From NCBI RefSeq assembly GCF_016424485.1, contig NZ_JAELUP010000033.1, positions 1-61,002 on the forward strand: 61,002 bases of DNA, read 5' to 3'. The notes under the pieces are model-generated. The model ran no database searches and was not told where the DNA came from. It worked only from the letters and a program-made list of their open reading frames with translations. The DNA is from Paenibacillus roseus. Its GTDB lineage: Bacteria; Bacillota; Bacilli; Paenibacillales; Paenibacillaceae. Positions within the stretch are counted from its first letter, which is position 1; each line of letters opens with the position of its first letter. The translations under genes were made by a program, and so were the position numbers. Below, in pieces: positions 6,888 through 17,500 of this stretch.

Positions 6888-8972
6888 TTATACTGCGCAG
6901 CTAATGCATTCCTCAACGCTCAGACGGTTCGTACGGGTGTAGTACAGGGATTTCAAGCCCAGCTTGGCCGCATACAGGTAATAACGGGCCAGCTCCCGGG
7001 TTGTCACATTGCTGTTCACGTGCAGAACAGTGGAGATGCCCTGATCAATGTGCGTCTGAATTTCCGCGATCAGCTCCAGCACCTTGAACTGGTCGGTCTG
7101 ATAAGCCGATTTGTAGAAGAAGAAGTTCTCCTGCGACAGGTAAGGCATCGGATAGTAGGTTGTTGAGTTCGCATAGGTGCGAGTCTCAATCTGCTCTACG
7201 ATCGGCATGACGCTGGAAGTTGCATTTTGAATGTACGAGATGCTTTGTGTCGGTGCGATAGCCAGGCGGTAAGCATGGTACAGACCGTGTTTGCGCACAT
7301 CCTCCTTAAGCTTCTTCCAATCAGCCGGAGTCGGGATGGCAATGCCTTCGAACAGCGATCTCACCTTGGCCGTTGCCGGCGTGTAGTCGATATTTTCATA
7401 ACGCTCGAAGTAGGTTCCTTTTGCGTATTCAGAGCGTTCGAAGTCATGGAAGACAATACCGCGTTCGCGGGCAATTTCCATACTCTTCTCCAGAGAATAA
7501 AAGTTCATCAGCATGAAGAATGTACGGGCGAAATCCTTCGCTTCAGGACTGTCATACGCAATCAGGTTTTTCGCCAGATAGCCGTGCAGGTTCATGGCGC
7601 CAAGACCAACCGAGTGAAGCTGCTCGTTCGCCTTGACAACACCTGGAGCATTAGCCACACGAGTCATGTCGCTGACCGAAGTCAGCGCAGTCATTCCTTC
7701 ATGAACAGATTCTCTGATCTTCTTCGTATCCATGACATTGGCGATGTTCAGGGAAGCGAGATTGCAGCTGATATCCCGGCGAATCACATCTTCCTTGCCG
7801 TAATCATTGATCTCGGACGTCTCCTGCAATTGGTAAATTTCCGTACACAGATTGGACATTTTGATCGTGCCAATATCCTTCAGCGCATGGAACCGGTTGG
7901 CGTTGCTGCGATTCATAATATAAGGGTAGCCTGATTCAAGCTGAATCGTAGCGATCTTCGTCAGCATATCGCGAGCGCTCATGATGACTTTCTTTTTTAC
8001 TTTGTCGTTGGCAAGCAGCTCGTCATACATTTCATCTAGATCCATATCATCCAAATGGCGGCCGTAAGCATCGTATACGGAGAATGGAGCAAATACGTGC
8101 AACGGCTGATTCTGTTCAGCCAACTGGTAAAATTTATCCGGTATAATCAAGCCGATCGAAAGCGTCTTGATACGGCTTTTTTCATCGGCGTTAATTTTTT
8201 TGCTGTCGAGGAATTCGAGAATATCCCAGCCGAATACGTTGTAGTAAGCGGCGCCGGAGCCTTTGCGCTGTCCCATCTGGTCTGCGTAGGAGAATGCGTC
8301 CTCCATCAGCTTCAGGACAGGGATAATGCCCTTGGCTGCTCCCTCAACGCCCTTGATCGGTTCGCCGCGTCCACGCAGCTTGGACAGGTTGACAGCAACA
8401 CCGCCGCCGATCTTGGAGAGCTGCATACAGGTGGACAGGTTGTAGTTGATTGAATTCAGCGCATCGTCCATTTCCAGCAGGAAGCAGGACACCATCTCGC
8501 CGCGGCGGCTCTTGCCGGCATTGAGGAAGGTTGGAGTTGCAGGCTGCACACGCTGCTCCATCATTGCTGCGGTCAGCTCACGTGCTGTGGCCGCGCTTCC
8601 GCTTGCCAGATGCAGGGCTACCATGGATACCCGGTCCGCATAGTGCTCCAGGAACTTGGAACGGTCATTTGTGCGCATCGCATAGTCTGTGTAGAACTTT
8701 GAGGCCGCCATATAGGACTGGAATTCAAAGTTGAAGCTGTGAGCAAAGCGGATAACCTCTTCTACCTCTTCATGCGTATATTTCTCATAGACGTTCTCAT
8801 AGTAGTGATTCTCAATCAGATAGTTCACCCGCTCGGTAATGCTTCCGAAAACTACGCTCTTGGTCTGGATATCCTCCATAAATGCTTTAACGGCTTCCTT
8901 ATCTTTATCCAGCTGGAAAAATCCGTCTTCGTTTCTACGCATAAGCTGGTTGTTCAGTTCAACATGCAGCAA
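6888..8972 (-). CDS. nrdE: Class Ib ribonucleotide reductase alpha subunit
   Basis: 694-aa NrdE, the catalytic subunit for NDP reduction. Active-site cysteines are seen in EMVSCFLLE and RDISCNLASLN, and the C terminus ends CISCAV, the CxxC pair that exchanges electrons with a redoxin. The start is TTG at 8972 with AGAGGTG upstream; it overlaps nrdI by 14 bases. Part of the nrdIEF transcript controlled by the NrdR boxes upstream of nrdI. Confidence 0.94.
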   Translation of the reverse strand: MLHVELNNQLMRRNEDGFFQLDKDKEAVKAFMEDIQTKSVVFGSITERVNYLIENHYYENVYEKYTHEEVEEVIRFAHSFNFEFQSYMAASKFYTDYAMRTNDRSKFLEHYADRVSMVALHLASGSAATARELTAAMMEQRVQPATPTFLNAGKSRRGEMVSCFLLEMDDALNSINYNLSTCMQLSKIGGGVAVNLSKLRGRGEPIKGVEGAAKGIIPVLKLMEDAFSYADQMGQRKGSGAAYYNVFGWDILEFLDSKKINADEKSRIKTLSIGLIIPDKFYQLAEQNQPLHVFAPFSVYDAYGRHLDDMDLDEMYDELLANDKVKKKVIMSARDMLTKIATIQLESGYPYIMNRSNANRFHALKDIGTIKMSNLCTEIYQLQETSEINDYGKEDVIRRDISCNLASLNIANVMDTKKIRESVHEGMTALTSVSDMTRVANAPGVVKANEQLHSVGLGAMNLHGYLAKNLIAYDSPEAKDFARTFFMLMNFYSLEKSMEIARERGIVFHDFERSEYAKGTYFERYENIDYTPATAKVRSLFEGIAIPTPADWKKLKEDVRKHGLYHAYRLAIAPTQSISYIQNATSSVMPIVEQIETRTYANSTTYYPMPYLSQENFFFYKSAYQTDQFKVLELIAEIQTHIDQGISTVLHVNSNVTTRELARYYLYAAKLGLKSLYYTRTNRLSVEECISCAV

Positions 8973-9318
8973 GTGCGCTCACCTCTTTCTCGAATCTCTT
9001 TACATCCTCTAACGAGCCTGACAGTTCAAACTTGGTTAATACCGGTACGCCATAGCGCGCCGAGATGGAATCTGCGCTTTTGCCGAAGCTTGCTCCCCAG
9101 TTGCGGTTGCCGCTTGCGGATACCCCCACCATATATCGGTAATTATGACGCAGAAAATGAATGACCTTCTCCGGGATTTGTCCGAATCCGGTCGTATATG
9201 TAATCAGTACAAAAGGTTCTTCTATATGCAAGCTCTCACTCAACTGCACAGCGCGCATTCCAAGCTTCTCTACAAATCTTTTAACATTTCCGGTCTTTGA
9301 ATCGTATACAACCAGCAT
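8959..9318 (-). CDS. nrdI: Flavodoxin-like NrdI
   Basis: 119-aa flavoprotein that supplies oxidant for assembling the manganese-tyrosyl cofactor of NrdF. The family features are the FMN phosphate loop DSKTGNVKRF, the TYTTGFG loop and the SGNRNWG loop. The start ATG (MLVVYDSKTG) has GAGGAGTG upstream; 87 bases of further open frame upstream lack a better site. First gene of the operon. Confidence 0.92.
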   Translation of the reverse strand: MLVVYDSKTGNVKRFVEKLGMRAVQLSESLHIEEPFVLITYTTGFGQIPEKVIHFLRHNYRYMVGVSASGNRNWGASFGKSADSISARYGVPVLTKFELSGSLEDVKRFEKEVSALAAC

Positions 9319-9353
9319 TGTTTTCACTCCTCTATGATTTAAATATAAGAGGT

Positions 9354-9400
9354 AAAGGCCGCGAGCCCATACGCTGCTTACATTTGTCGGCCAGGCCTTT
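9354..9400 (-). promoter_or_regulatory. Hairpin in nrdI leader
   Basis: AAAGGCC (9354-9360) pairs with GGCCTTT (9394-9400) in the nrdI 5' untranslated region. Function unknown. Confidence 0.4.
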
Positions 9401-9441
9401 CTCACATCATGGAGTGAAACAAGCCTGTGTATGGTCAGTCA

Positions 9442-9482
9442 CTAGATATTGAAGACAATAATCAATTTATATCAATATATAG
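9442..9482 (-). promoter_or_regulatory. Paired NrdR boxes
   Basis: CTATATATTG on the minus strand (9473-9482) matches the NrdR core CWATATATWG exactly. CTAGATATTG at 9442-9451 on the plus strand matches except for one base. The centres are 31 bp apart, three helical turns, which is the usual spacing of NrdR box pairs. They lie 120-165 bases upstream of nrdI, so nrdIEF is probably repressed by NrdR-ATP/dATP. Confidence 0.75.
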
Positions 9483-9871
9483 TGATTGTCAAGAGAACAA
9501 TGCAAAGTTTGCCCGATTGTCCCTAGTTTCGGTACAAGTGTCGATTGTGTGTCATTTTTTGTACCTGGCTAACAAGGGACATTGGTACAGAAGGTAGACC
9601 TGCAGACCGTATTTATCGCAGGAATGAAAACAGACAAGAAAATTGCGGCTGCATCAGGAAGTTTCGCTTGAGCCGTTTAACCAGCGCATTTAATCATAAA
9701 TGTGATCTATAGGCAATGTCAATTGGTTGTCGAAAAGACTATCAGGACAAGGATATCTGAGGGCGTAGTGCTGGAGATATGCTCTTGAAGGAGTATATCA
9801 GCGATCCTGGTGAATCATATTTACTATATATAGCAATTGAGTTACAATTTTTTGTAAAAGGGAGGTTTGAT
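9483..9871. other. Non-coding gap before the toxin locus
   Basis: No convincing gene. GGTACAA at 9531-9537 and TTGTACC at 9559-9565 form an inverted repeat, with a further GGTACA at 9584-9589; this could be a decayed IS tip but nothing else supports that. The start at 9779 of a longer open frame is rejected because the strong Shine-Dalgarno (GGAGGT, 9861-9866) belongs to ATG 9872. Confidence 0.4.
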
Positions 9872-11545
9872 ATGAAGTATTTATTATTCACCAAGTTTGC
9901 AATTATTTTTGTTTTGTGTTGGTTTAATGCAGCCTCAGTAGCAAACGGGCAGCAATATACTTATGATGACGCGGAACGTATCGTTACAGCCACTGACAGT
10001 TCAGGGCGTTCAATTCACTACAATGTTGATTCGATGGGGAATATAAAAGAAAGCAGTCCTGTTCCCTCCCCCAACTTATTGAAAAATGGAGATTTCAAAA
10101 CGAACACAGGCAGCACAGGCGTTGCTGACTATTGGCATACATTTGTATCCCAAGCCAACATTACAACAGACTTCCAAGTTGTCAGTGCGTCTGCAACTAA
10201 CGCTCAAAAAATAAGCGCGGCTCAGTTAGAGCAATGGGACAACGTAATTCTCCATCAGACAGTTGCCTTGAAAGCGGAAACGTTCTATGAATTCAAAGGC
10301 AATATACATATTGTTTCCCTGCAAAGGGCGCAAGTGGTGCTGACAATCGAATTTACAAATGCCAGTGGTGTTCAAGTAGAGGAAATCAAACAGGTGTATC
10401 CATCGGTCACGAACGGAGTCAAGGCATTTTCCCGCCAAGGCCTCGTCCCTTCAGGAAGTACGCATGCGAAAGTTTCCATCTATATTCAAGGGACAGCTCA
10501 AAATGGAAGTGGAACTTTGCGCGTCAATCAACTTTCGTTCACCCACCCCCAGTTCATTAACATTCTCAACAATGGCAGCTTTGATCACAATAACCAGTCC
10601 GATGTTGCCGACGGTTGGAGTACATACGTTTCGAATGGAGCCGGTCCGGTATCGTTTGAAATTGTGAGCAGCCCGGTAGTTGCCGGGAAATTCGCCCAAA
10701 AAATAAAAGCAACCCGTCTGGGGCAATGGGATAATGCGATGATTCAGCAGACACAGCTTGTTAATCGAGAACCATTCTATGAATTATCCGGCTATATCTC
10801 CGTTGCTTCACTTCAGAACGCCAGAGTATTGCTTAGTGCCGAGTTTTTAGATCAATCTGGCGTGCGGATAAAAGAAGATCAGCAGGAATTTAAAAAGACG
10901 ACTGGCGGCTACGTGATGGCAGCTTTGCAAGGGGAAATTCCGTCAAATGCCGCAACAGTTAAAACATCCGTCTATATTCAAGGCATGCAGCAGAATTCCA
11001 GCGGCGCCATCTATTTGGACGCCTTTCAGTTTGGCTACAAGAAACAACTGAATGCATTAGCAAACGGAAGCTTTGAGTATGAGGGAAATGTAAGGGGAGT
11101 GGCAGAAAGCTGGCATTCTTATGTAACGCCCGGAAAAGGAACAGGGAGGTTCGAGTTGACAGGGACTTCTGCTTCTTCGGCGTCAGGCAGAAAGGCTCAA
11201 AAAATAACAGCGGCTCAACTGGGCAAATGGGAAAACGTGATCATTGAACAGACAGTTAACGTACAATCTGGACAGCAGTATCAATTGACAGGCTTGATGA
11301 ACATTCTTTCTTTGAAGCAAGCCCGTGTTTTATTAAATATCGAATTTTTGAACGCAAACGGAGGCAAGGTTGGGGAGAAGCAATTGGAATACAAGGCTGC
11401 AAGCAACGGGATGTCGCCAATAAGTGTACACGGACAATTCCCAACCGGAACTTCAAAAGTAAAACTGTCTATTCAAATTCAATCCACAGGTACAAATGGC
11501 GCCGCGACAATTATACTCGACCATTTTGCTTATCAAATTCGTTAA
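9872..11545 (+). CDS. Secreted protein, YD-like start plus three CBM-like repeats
   Basis: 557 aa. Residues 1-25 form a Sec signal peptide. Residues about 28-62 (YTYDDAERIV, then YNVDSMGNI) look like one RHS YD repeat. Three homologous domains of about 160 residues follow (about 66-225, 226-390, 391-557), each with N-G-x-F near its start, a QKI-A-x-L-x-x-W-(D/E)-N block, and an all-beta pattern like CBM4/9-type carbohydrate-binding modules. No catalytic domain is seen. It ends 12 bases before the RHS toxin and is likely its cell-wall or sugar-binding partner, or a detached N-terminal piece of an ancestral RHS protein. Confidence 0.7.
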   Translation: MKYLLFTKFAIIFVLCWFNAASVANGQQYTYDDAERIVTATDSSGRSIHYNVDSMGNIKESSPVPSPNLLKNGDFKTNTGSTGVADYWHTFVSQANITTDFQVVSASATNAQKISAAQLEQWDNVILHQTVALKAETFYEFKGNIHIVSLQRAQVVLTIEFTNASGVQVEEIKQVYPSVTNGVKAFSRQGLVPSGSTHAKVSIYIQGTAQNGSGTLRVNQLSFTHPQFINILNNGSFDHNNQSDVADGWSTYVSNGAGPVSFEIVSSPVVAGKFAQKIKATRLGQWDNAMIQQTQLVNREPFYELSGYISVASLQNARVLLSAEFLDQSGVRIKEDQQEFKKTTGGYVMAALQGEIPSNAATVKTSVYIQGMQQNSSGAIYLDAFQFGYKKQLNALANGSFEYEGNVRGVAESWHSYVTPGKGTGRFELTGTSASSASGRKAQKITAAQLGKWENVIIEQTVNVQSGQQYQLTGLMNILSLKQARVLLNIEFLNANGGKVGEKQLEYKAASNGMSPISVHGQFPTGTSKVKLSIQIQSTGTNGAATIILDHFAYQIR

Positions 11546-11557
11546 CGGGGTGCAGGT

Positions 11558-14500
11558 ATGAAAAAACTCATAACGTGGATAACCGTGATCAGTATGATAG
11601 TGGCATATGGAGCGGAGGCGGCTGCGTACGTCCCTGATTATAAAGAAAAAGTAAAAGGTGTAACCATGATCCCGTCTTCCGGCATCGGAGCCTATGCCGA
11701 TCAGGTTATCCATCAAATCAATTACTTGTATGATTCGACCTGGCCAGATGACCCGGATATTGGGAAGATTTATTGGGAGACGACATTTAATGACCAGGAT
11801 ACGCCGGGAATCCCCAATATTCGAATCTCGACCGAACAATTGCAAACGGAACTGCCTAACAATAAGTGGATCGCGTTAACAATAGGATGGCAGCTTGACT
11901 TCGAGCAACTGGAAGTACGGCCGATGGTGGAGAAGAAGGAAGAGTTTGAACAAGAAACCATTACAATCAGAGAACAAGGCGAGAATGGCCTAATAGTCTT
12001 CAAGCAATATGTTCGAACCATTCGTAAAAATGTCCTGATAGATGAAGCAACGTATCAGCGTGCAGTTTCGAATGGCTATGTCATAGAAGCCCCGCAATCT
12101 TACTGGAAGGTAGGGAGTGAAGACAGAAATACCGCTAGACTTATTGATCCCTCAATTACATACGGAGAAACACCTTCCGATCAGGAAATCATTGAAGCAG
12201 TAAGATATTATAAATCTCAAGGCTACCAGGTAATGATCTATCCGTTCTTGCTAGGCTATCGGGCCGATAAGCCCTGGCGGGGACGATTGGTGCTTTCTTC
12301 AGCGGCACAAGTTCATCATTTCATGACAAAATCTACAGGCTACAATCAATTTATTCGTCATTATATTCAGTTGCTGAAGAATGAAAGAATTGACGGATTT
12401 CTAGTTGGATCGGAGATGGAAGCACTAACGCTGTCCGCATCGCCTGAATACCCTGCTGTTGATCATCTGATTCAATTGATTCATGAGGCCAAGGCAGCGT
12501 TCGGATCGCATGTACAGGTATCTTACGCAGCCAACTGGTCAGAGTACCACCATGACCCGAGCAACGGCTACTATCATCTTGACAAGCTTTGGAAAGAAGC
12601 GGATTTTGTAGGAATTGATGCTTATTTCCCGCTTACTGAGCAACATTCTGTTGATTATCAGGAGATTTACAACGGGTGGCAATCAGGTGAATACTTTGAT
12701 TATTATTACGCGGGTTCGGATTACCAGAACAGGCTTCCTTTACAAGAGAAATATGCCATAAAGAATATCCAGTATTGGTGGGAAAATAAACACTTCAATC
12801 CAGATGGAAGCCAGACCGACTGGGTTCCCCGTTCCAAAAAGATTTGGTTGACCGAACTGGGCTTTGCATCGGTTAACAGTACGACCGTTCAGCCGAATAT
12901 ATTTGTTGACCCTACATCATCAGAAGGCGGGTATCCAAGAGGCTCGAATAGAGAGACGAGTGTTATGGCACAGGCGGCGGGATTAGACGCTTCTTTGGAT
13001 TTTTTGAACACCCAGCCCTGGATAGGCAATGTGTTTGTCTGGACTTGGGATGCCAGGCCCTTCCCGGCATTTCCGTTAAGCAGCTTTTGGTCAGACGGGG
13101 GCAATTGGGAGCAGGGGCATTGGTTGCAAGGTAAAACACATCCTTCAATTTCCGGGAACCTCAGTGTAGAGACGCTAAGGAGAGAATATCCCGAATACAC
13201 GGATAGTCAATCGCTTGTAGCTGACCCTATTGACACTTCCACAGGCGCCCATGTCATGAATAAAAACTTGCTGCAACTGAACGGTTTATTTTCATTTGAT
13301 TTCAATCTTCACTATAACTCATTACTGACAAGCAAGGGGCCTTTTGGGCATTCATGGGCACATGAATACGATGTTTCTTTAGAAGTGGAAGGCACTGAGT
13401 CCATTAAAGTTCATTGGGATCGCAACAGGTACAATGTATTTTCTGCAAGCGGCAACAATACCTTTTTGTCTTCGGATAAAAACACAAAACACGATACCCT
13501 CTACAAAAAAGTAGATGGAACGTATGAGTTGAAACGGAATAATCAAGCGGTTTATCACTTTAATTCACAAGGAAAACTGATCCGGCAAACCAATAAATTT
13601 GGTCAAGCTCTTCTATTCACCTACACGGGGGAGAGACTGCATACCATTTCGGAGCCTGTGTCAAGCTATACTATTACATTGGTATACAATACAGAGGGCT
13701 TGATTGAAAAACTGTCCGATAATGAAAACCAATCATTCGAATTTCAATATGATTCAAAAAGTGATCTTATTGAAATGACAGACAGAACAGGCAGCAAAAC
13801 GAAATATGTGTATGACAACAATCATAAAGTGCTGTCTTCGACCAATGACGAGGGCGTTATAATTTTTCAGAATCGATATGATGATTACGGAAGAATTGCC
13901 TCCCAACAGGATGCCAGAGACAACATTACAACATTTCTCTATGACGAGTCGACATTCCCCGGAAAATTAAGAACCTTTGTAAAAAACCGGAGAGGCTATA
14001 TCAAAACGTATATTCATAATAAACGTTATCAGCTTGAAAAAATAGTAGATGAACATAAGAAACAGACAGCCTATGAGTACGATTTGGATGGAAATCGGGT
14101 CCTTGAGGTTGACGCTGCGGGTCAGGAAAAGCGAATGACCTATGATATAAGGGGAAACCTGCTCACCTCTACAAATGAGAATGCAGTCACTACCGTCTAT
14201 TCTTATGATGATCGGAATAACGTTCTTTCCATTACGAATGGATTGAATGAACGTATGCAGTTTCAATATGATCTCAATAACAGATTGATTCGTATCACCG
14301 GCCCTGAGAACAACGTTTCTATATATCATTACAATGCACAAGGGAATCTGTCATCCATCGTCAAACCTAACGGCAGTCAGCTTCAATATGAATATAACAG
14401 TCTGGGGCAACTATCCAAATCAGTGGACGGGACAGGGAAAGAGACTTTATTTGAATATAACGGGAATGGACAGTTGTCTAAAACGATTGCGCCTGACGGG

Positions 14501-17500
14501 AGTACGACTGCAAGAACGTATGATTTCAACGGCAGACTGACACAACTAATCGATGCCAAGCAACATTCAACAACCTATCAGTATAACAGCCACGGGGATG
14601 TGCTTTCTTCTACTGATGCTAATGGAAACACGACTACGAACAGCTATAACGGGAATGGCCTGCTAGAAAGCACAAGTAATCCTTTAGGTCAAAAAACAAG
14701 CTATGCGTATAACGCCGAGGACCAGATTATTAAAATCACAAACCCTGAAGGTGAAAGCGAACGTTTTAATTACGACATTAAAGGTCGGCTGATTGAAGAA
14801 ATCGATACCGAGGACAATGTAAAATCTTATAAATATGATGACCTGGATCGTATCATCCGGGTTACCAACGCTGCGGGGGATTCCCGCCACTTTGCTTATG
14901 ATCCGGCAGGAAATGTAATACAAGAAACAGATGAAAGAGGGAATGTGCGGGGGAGACAATATGACGCATTGAATCGTATCACACAGACTATCGATGCGTA
15001 CGGAAAGAAAACCTTGTTCGAATATAACGTATCAGGAAAAATAACGAAAATAACGAGCCCTTTATCCCAGATTGTCAGATTTGACTATGACCCAAATGGC
15101 AATAAAATTCGTGAAACAGATCCAAAAGGAAATTTTACCATCTATACTTATGATGCAAACGACAGGATGATTAAGGAAACCAATCCGCTAAACCAAAGCA
15201 AGATCTATGGGTATGATGATTTGGGACGGCTTTCTCAAGTAACGGATGCTTCCGGCAATCTGGTGTCGTCGTATTCGTATGATTCTGTCGGCTTGCTGGT
15301 ATCCTCACAAGATGCTTTTGGGAACGCAGCAGAAAGTTCTTATGACGCCAATGGAAATATCATTGGCACTACAGACCGAAAAGGAACTGAAATCCAAACC
15401 GTTCACTATAACGAATTAAATCTTCCTGTAATGGTCACAGACGCCTTGGGGTATTCAAACCATTACGAATATACCCAATTGGCTCTGCCGGAGACCGAAA
15501 CCAATCCATTAGGGCAAAATAAACGGTACCACTATAATTCCAGGGGAGAATTATTAACCGTTACAGATGCGATGGGAGCAATAGCCAGCCAACAGGTCGA
15601 CGTGAATGGCCGTATTGTGGAAATTGTCGATGCGATGTTGAATCCATCCAGATTCCGGTATGATGCAGCGGGCAATCTGATTGAAAAGGATTTTTCAGGG
15701 GAGAAAGTCCTGTACCAGTATGATCGAAATAATCGGATCGATGCCATAACAAATGCCAGAGGACAAATAAGCCGATATCTCTACGATGATGCAGGAAGAA
15801 TTGAATCCTTCAACACTCCAGAAGGACCGGTCGTCTATGAGTATGATGAAAATAATAATATTACCCGCATTTATTCAAACAACCAGCTATCTGCCGCGTA
15901 TCAATATGATGCATTGAATCGCATAACCGAGTACACAGACTCATTTCAAAATAAAATAAAGTATGAGTACGATACAGTCGGAAATTTAAAGACGCTCATT
16001 TATCCGGGAGGGAAGCGAGTATCTTATACCTATGACAGCAATCGGCGATTGAGTAAAGTCGTAGATTGGTTGAATAGAGAAACCCGCTACATCTATGATG
16101 AAAATGATCAAGTGGTCGAGATTCATAAAGCAGATGGATCAACAGAATATAGAGATTATGACAGCCGAGGACAACTTTTGCATATCCGGCAACAAACGGC
16201 ATCGGGTGAAACCATAAACACGTATCGCTATGAATATGATTCGAACGGCAACGTCATCGTAGGAGAGACCGAAATTTTCGAAGCGGATTTTGACAATACC
16301 GCGCCAACATCGATGACGTATAGCGCAGATAATCGCCTCGCCGCTTATCAGGGCCAGAACGTCCAACATGACTCCGACGGCAATATGATCACGGGGCCTC
16401 TCAAGGGTGTCATGTCGCCGTTTAGCTACGATTCCCGTAATCGTCTCATTCAAGCGGGTAATTTATCCTACGAGTATAATGAACTTGATGAACGGGTGCA
16501 GGTTACGAAAAATGGTCTTTCAAGCCGTTACGTTATCAATCCAAACTCCAAACTTTCCCAGTTGCTGATGGAGACAGATGAGAGTGGCAATGTTATTGCA
16601 ACTTATGTGTATGGACTAGGCTTGATCGGACGGGAAGATGCCGACGGTTCTTATCAGGTTTACCATTATGACAGACATGGGAGCACGACTGCATTAACCA
16701 ATGCTGGGGGCAGTATTACGGATCGGTATAATTATGATCCGTATGGAAGCTTGCTCGATCATATTGGCGGGACAGACCAGCCATTCCAGTATAACGGAAT
16801 GTATGGAGTCATGACTGAAGCAAACGGTTTGCTCTACATGCGTGCAAGATACTACAACCCGGAGATCAAGAGATTTATTAACCGGGATCTGGTTCAAGGG
16901 CATATAAGCGTTCCTCTGTCGCTGAACAGCTACGCTTATGCCAATGGGAACCCGATCAGCTATGTAGATCCGTTTGGCCTGAGCCGCGACTCTGATGGTC
17001 TGCACTTGTTTCTGGATGGGGTTGGATTAATTCCTGTTATCGGAGAAGTAGCTGATGGTTTGAATGCCGTAATCTATACGTTTGAAGGGGATTACGTGAA
17101 TGCAGGGCTGTCAGCCACTTCCATGATTCCCGTAGCAGGCTGGCTCTCCACCGGCGCCAAATTCGGCAAAAGAGTATTCGATTCGAAAGTCGTAAAACAG
17201 GCAGTCTCCGCGTGTAACTGCTTTACCGCGGGCACACAGGTTTTAACAGACGAAGGGGAGAAGAATATCGAAGACATAGAGGTCGGAGATAGGGTTCTTG
17301 CCAAGGATGAGAATAACCCTGATGGAGAGTTGGGTTATAAGGAAGTAACGAATCTGTACCGCAACCAACGTGATGATATAATCAAGCTGTACGTTGGGGA
17401 GCAAATCATCGAGACAACCGACAACCATCCGTTTTGGGTGGAAGGTAAAGGGTGGGTCTTTGCAGATGAACTTCAAGTGGGCGACAAACTCCAAAAGGCT

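Noticed and set aside
9779..9871. Upstream start for the CBM-like protein
   Set aside because: The extra 31 residues precede a clear signal peptide, and the strong Shine-Dalgarno fits ATG 9872.
13200..17000. CRISPR-like or tandem DNA repeats
   Set aside because: The repetition is at protein level (YD repeats) with varied codons, not a DNA array.
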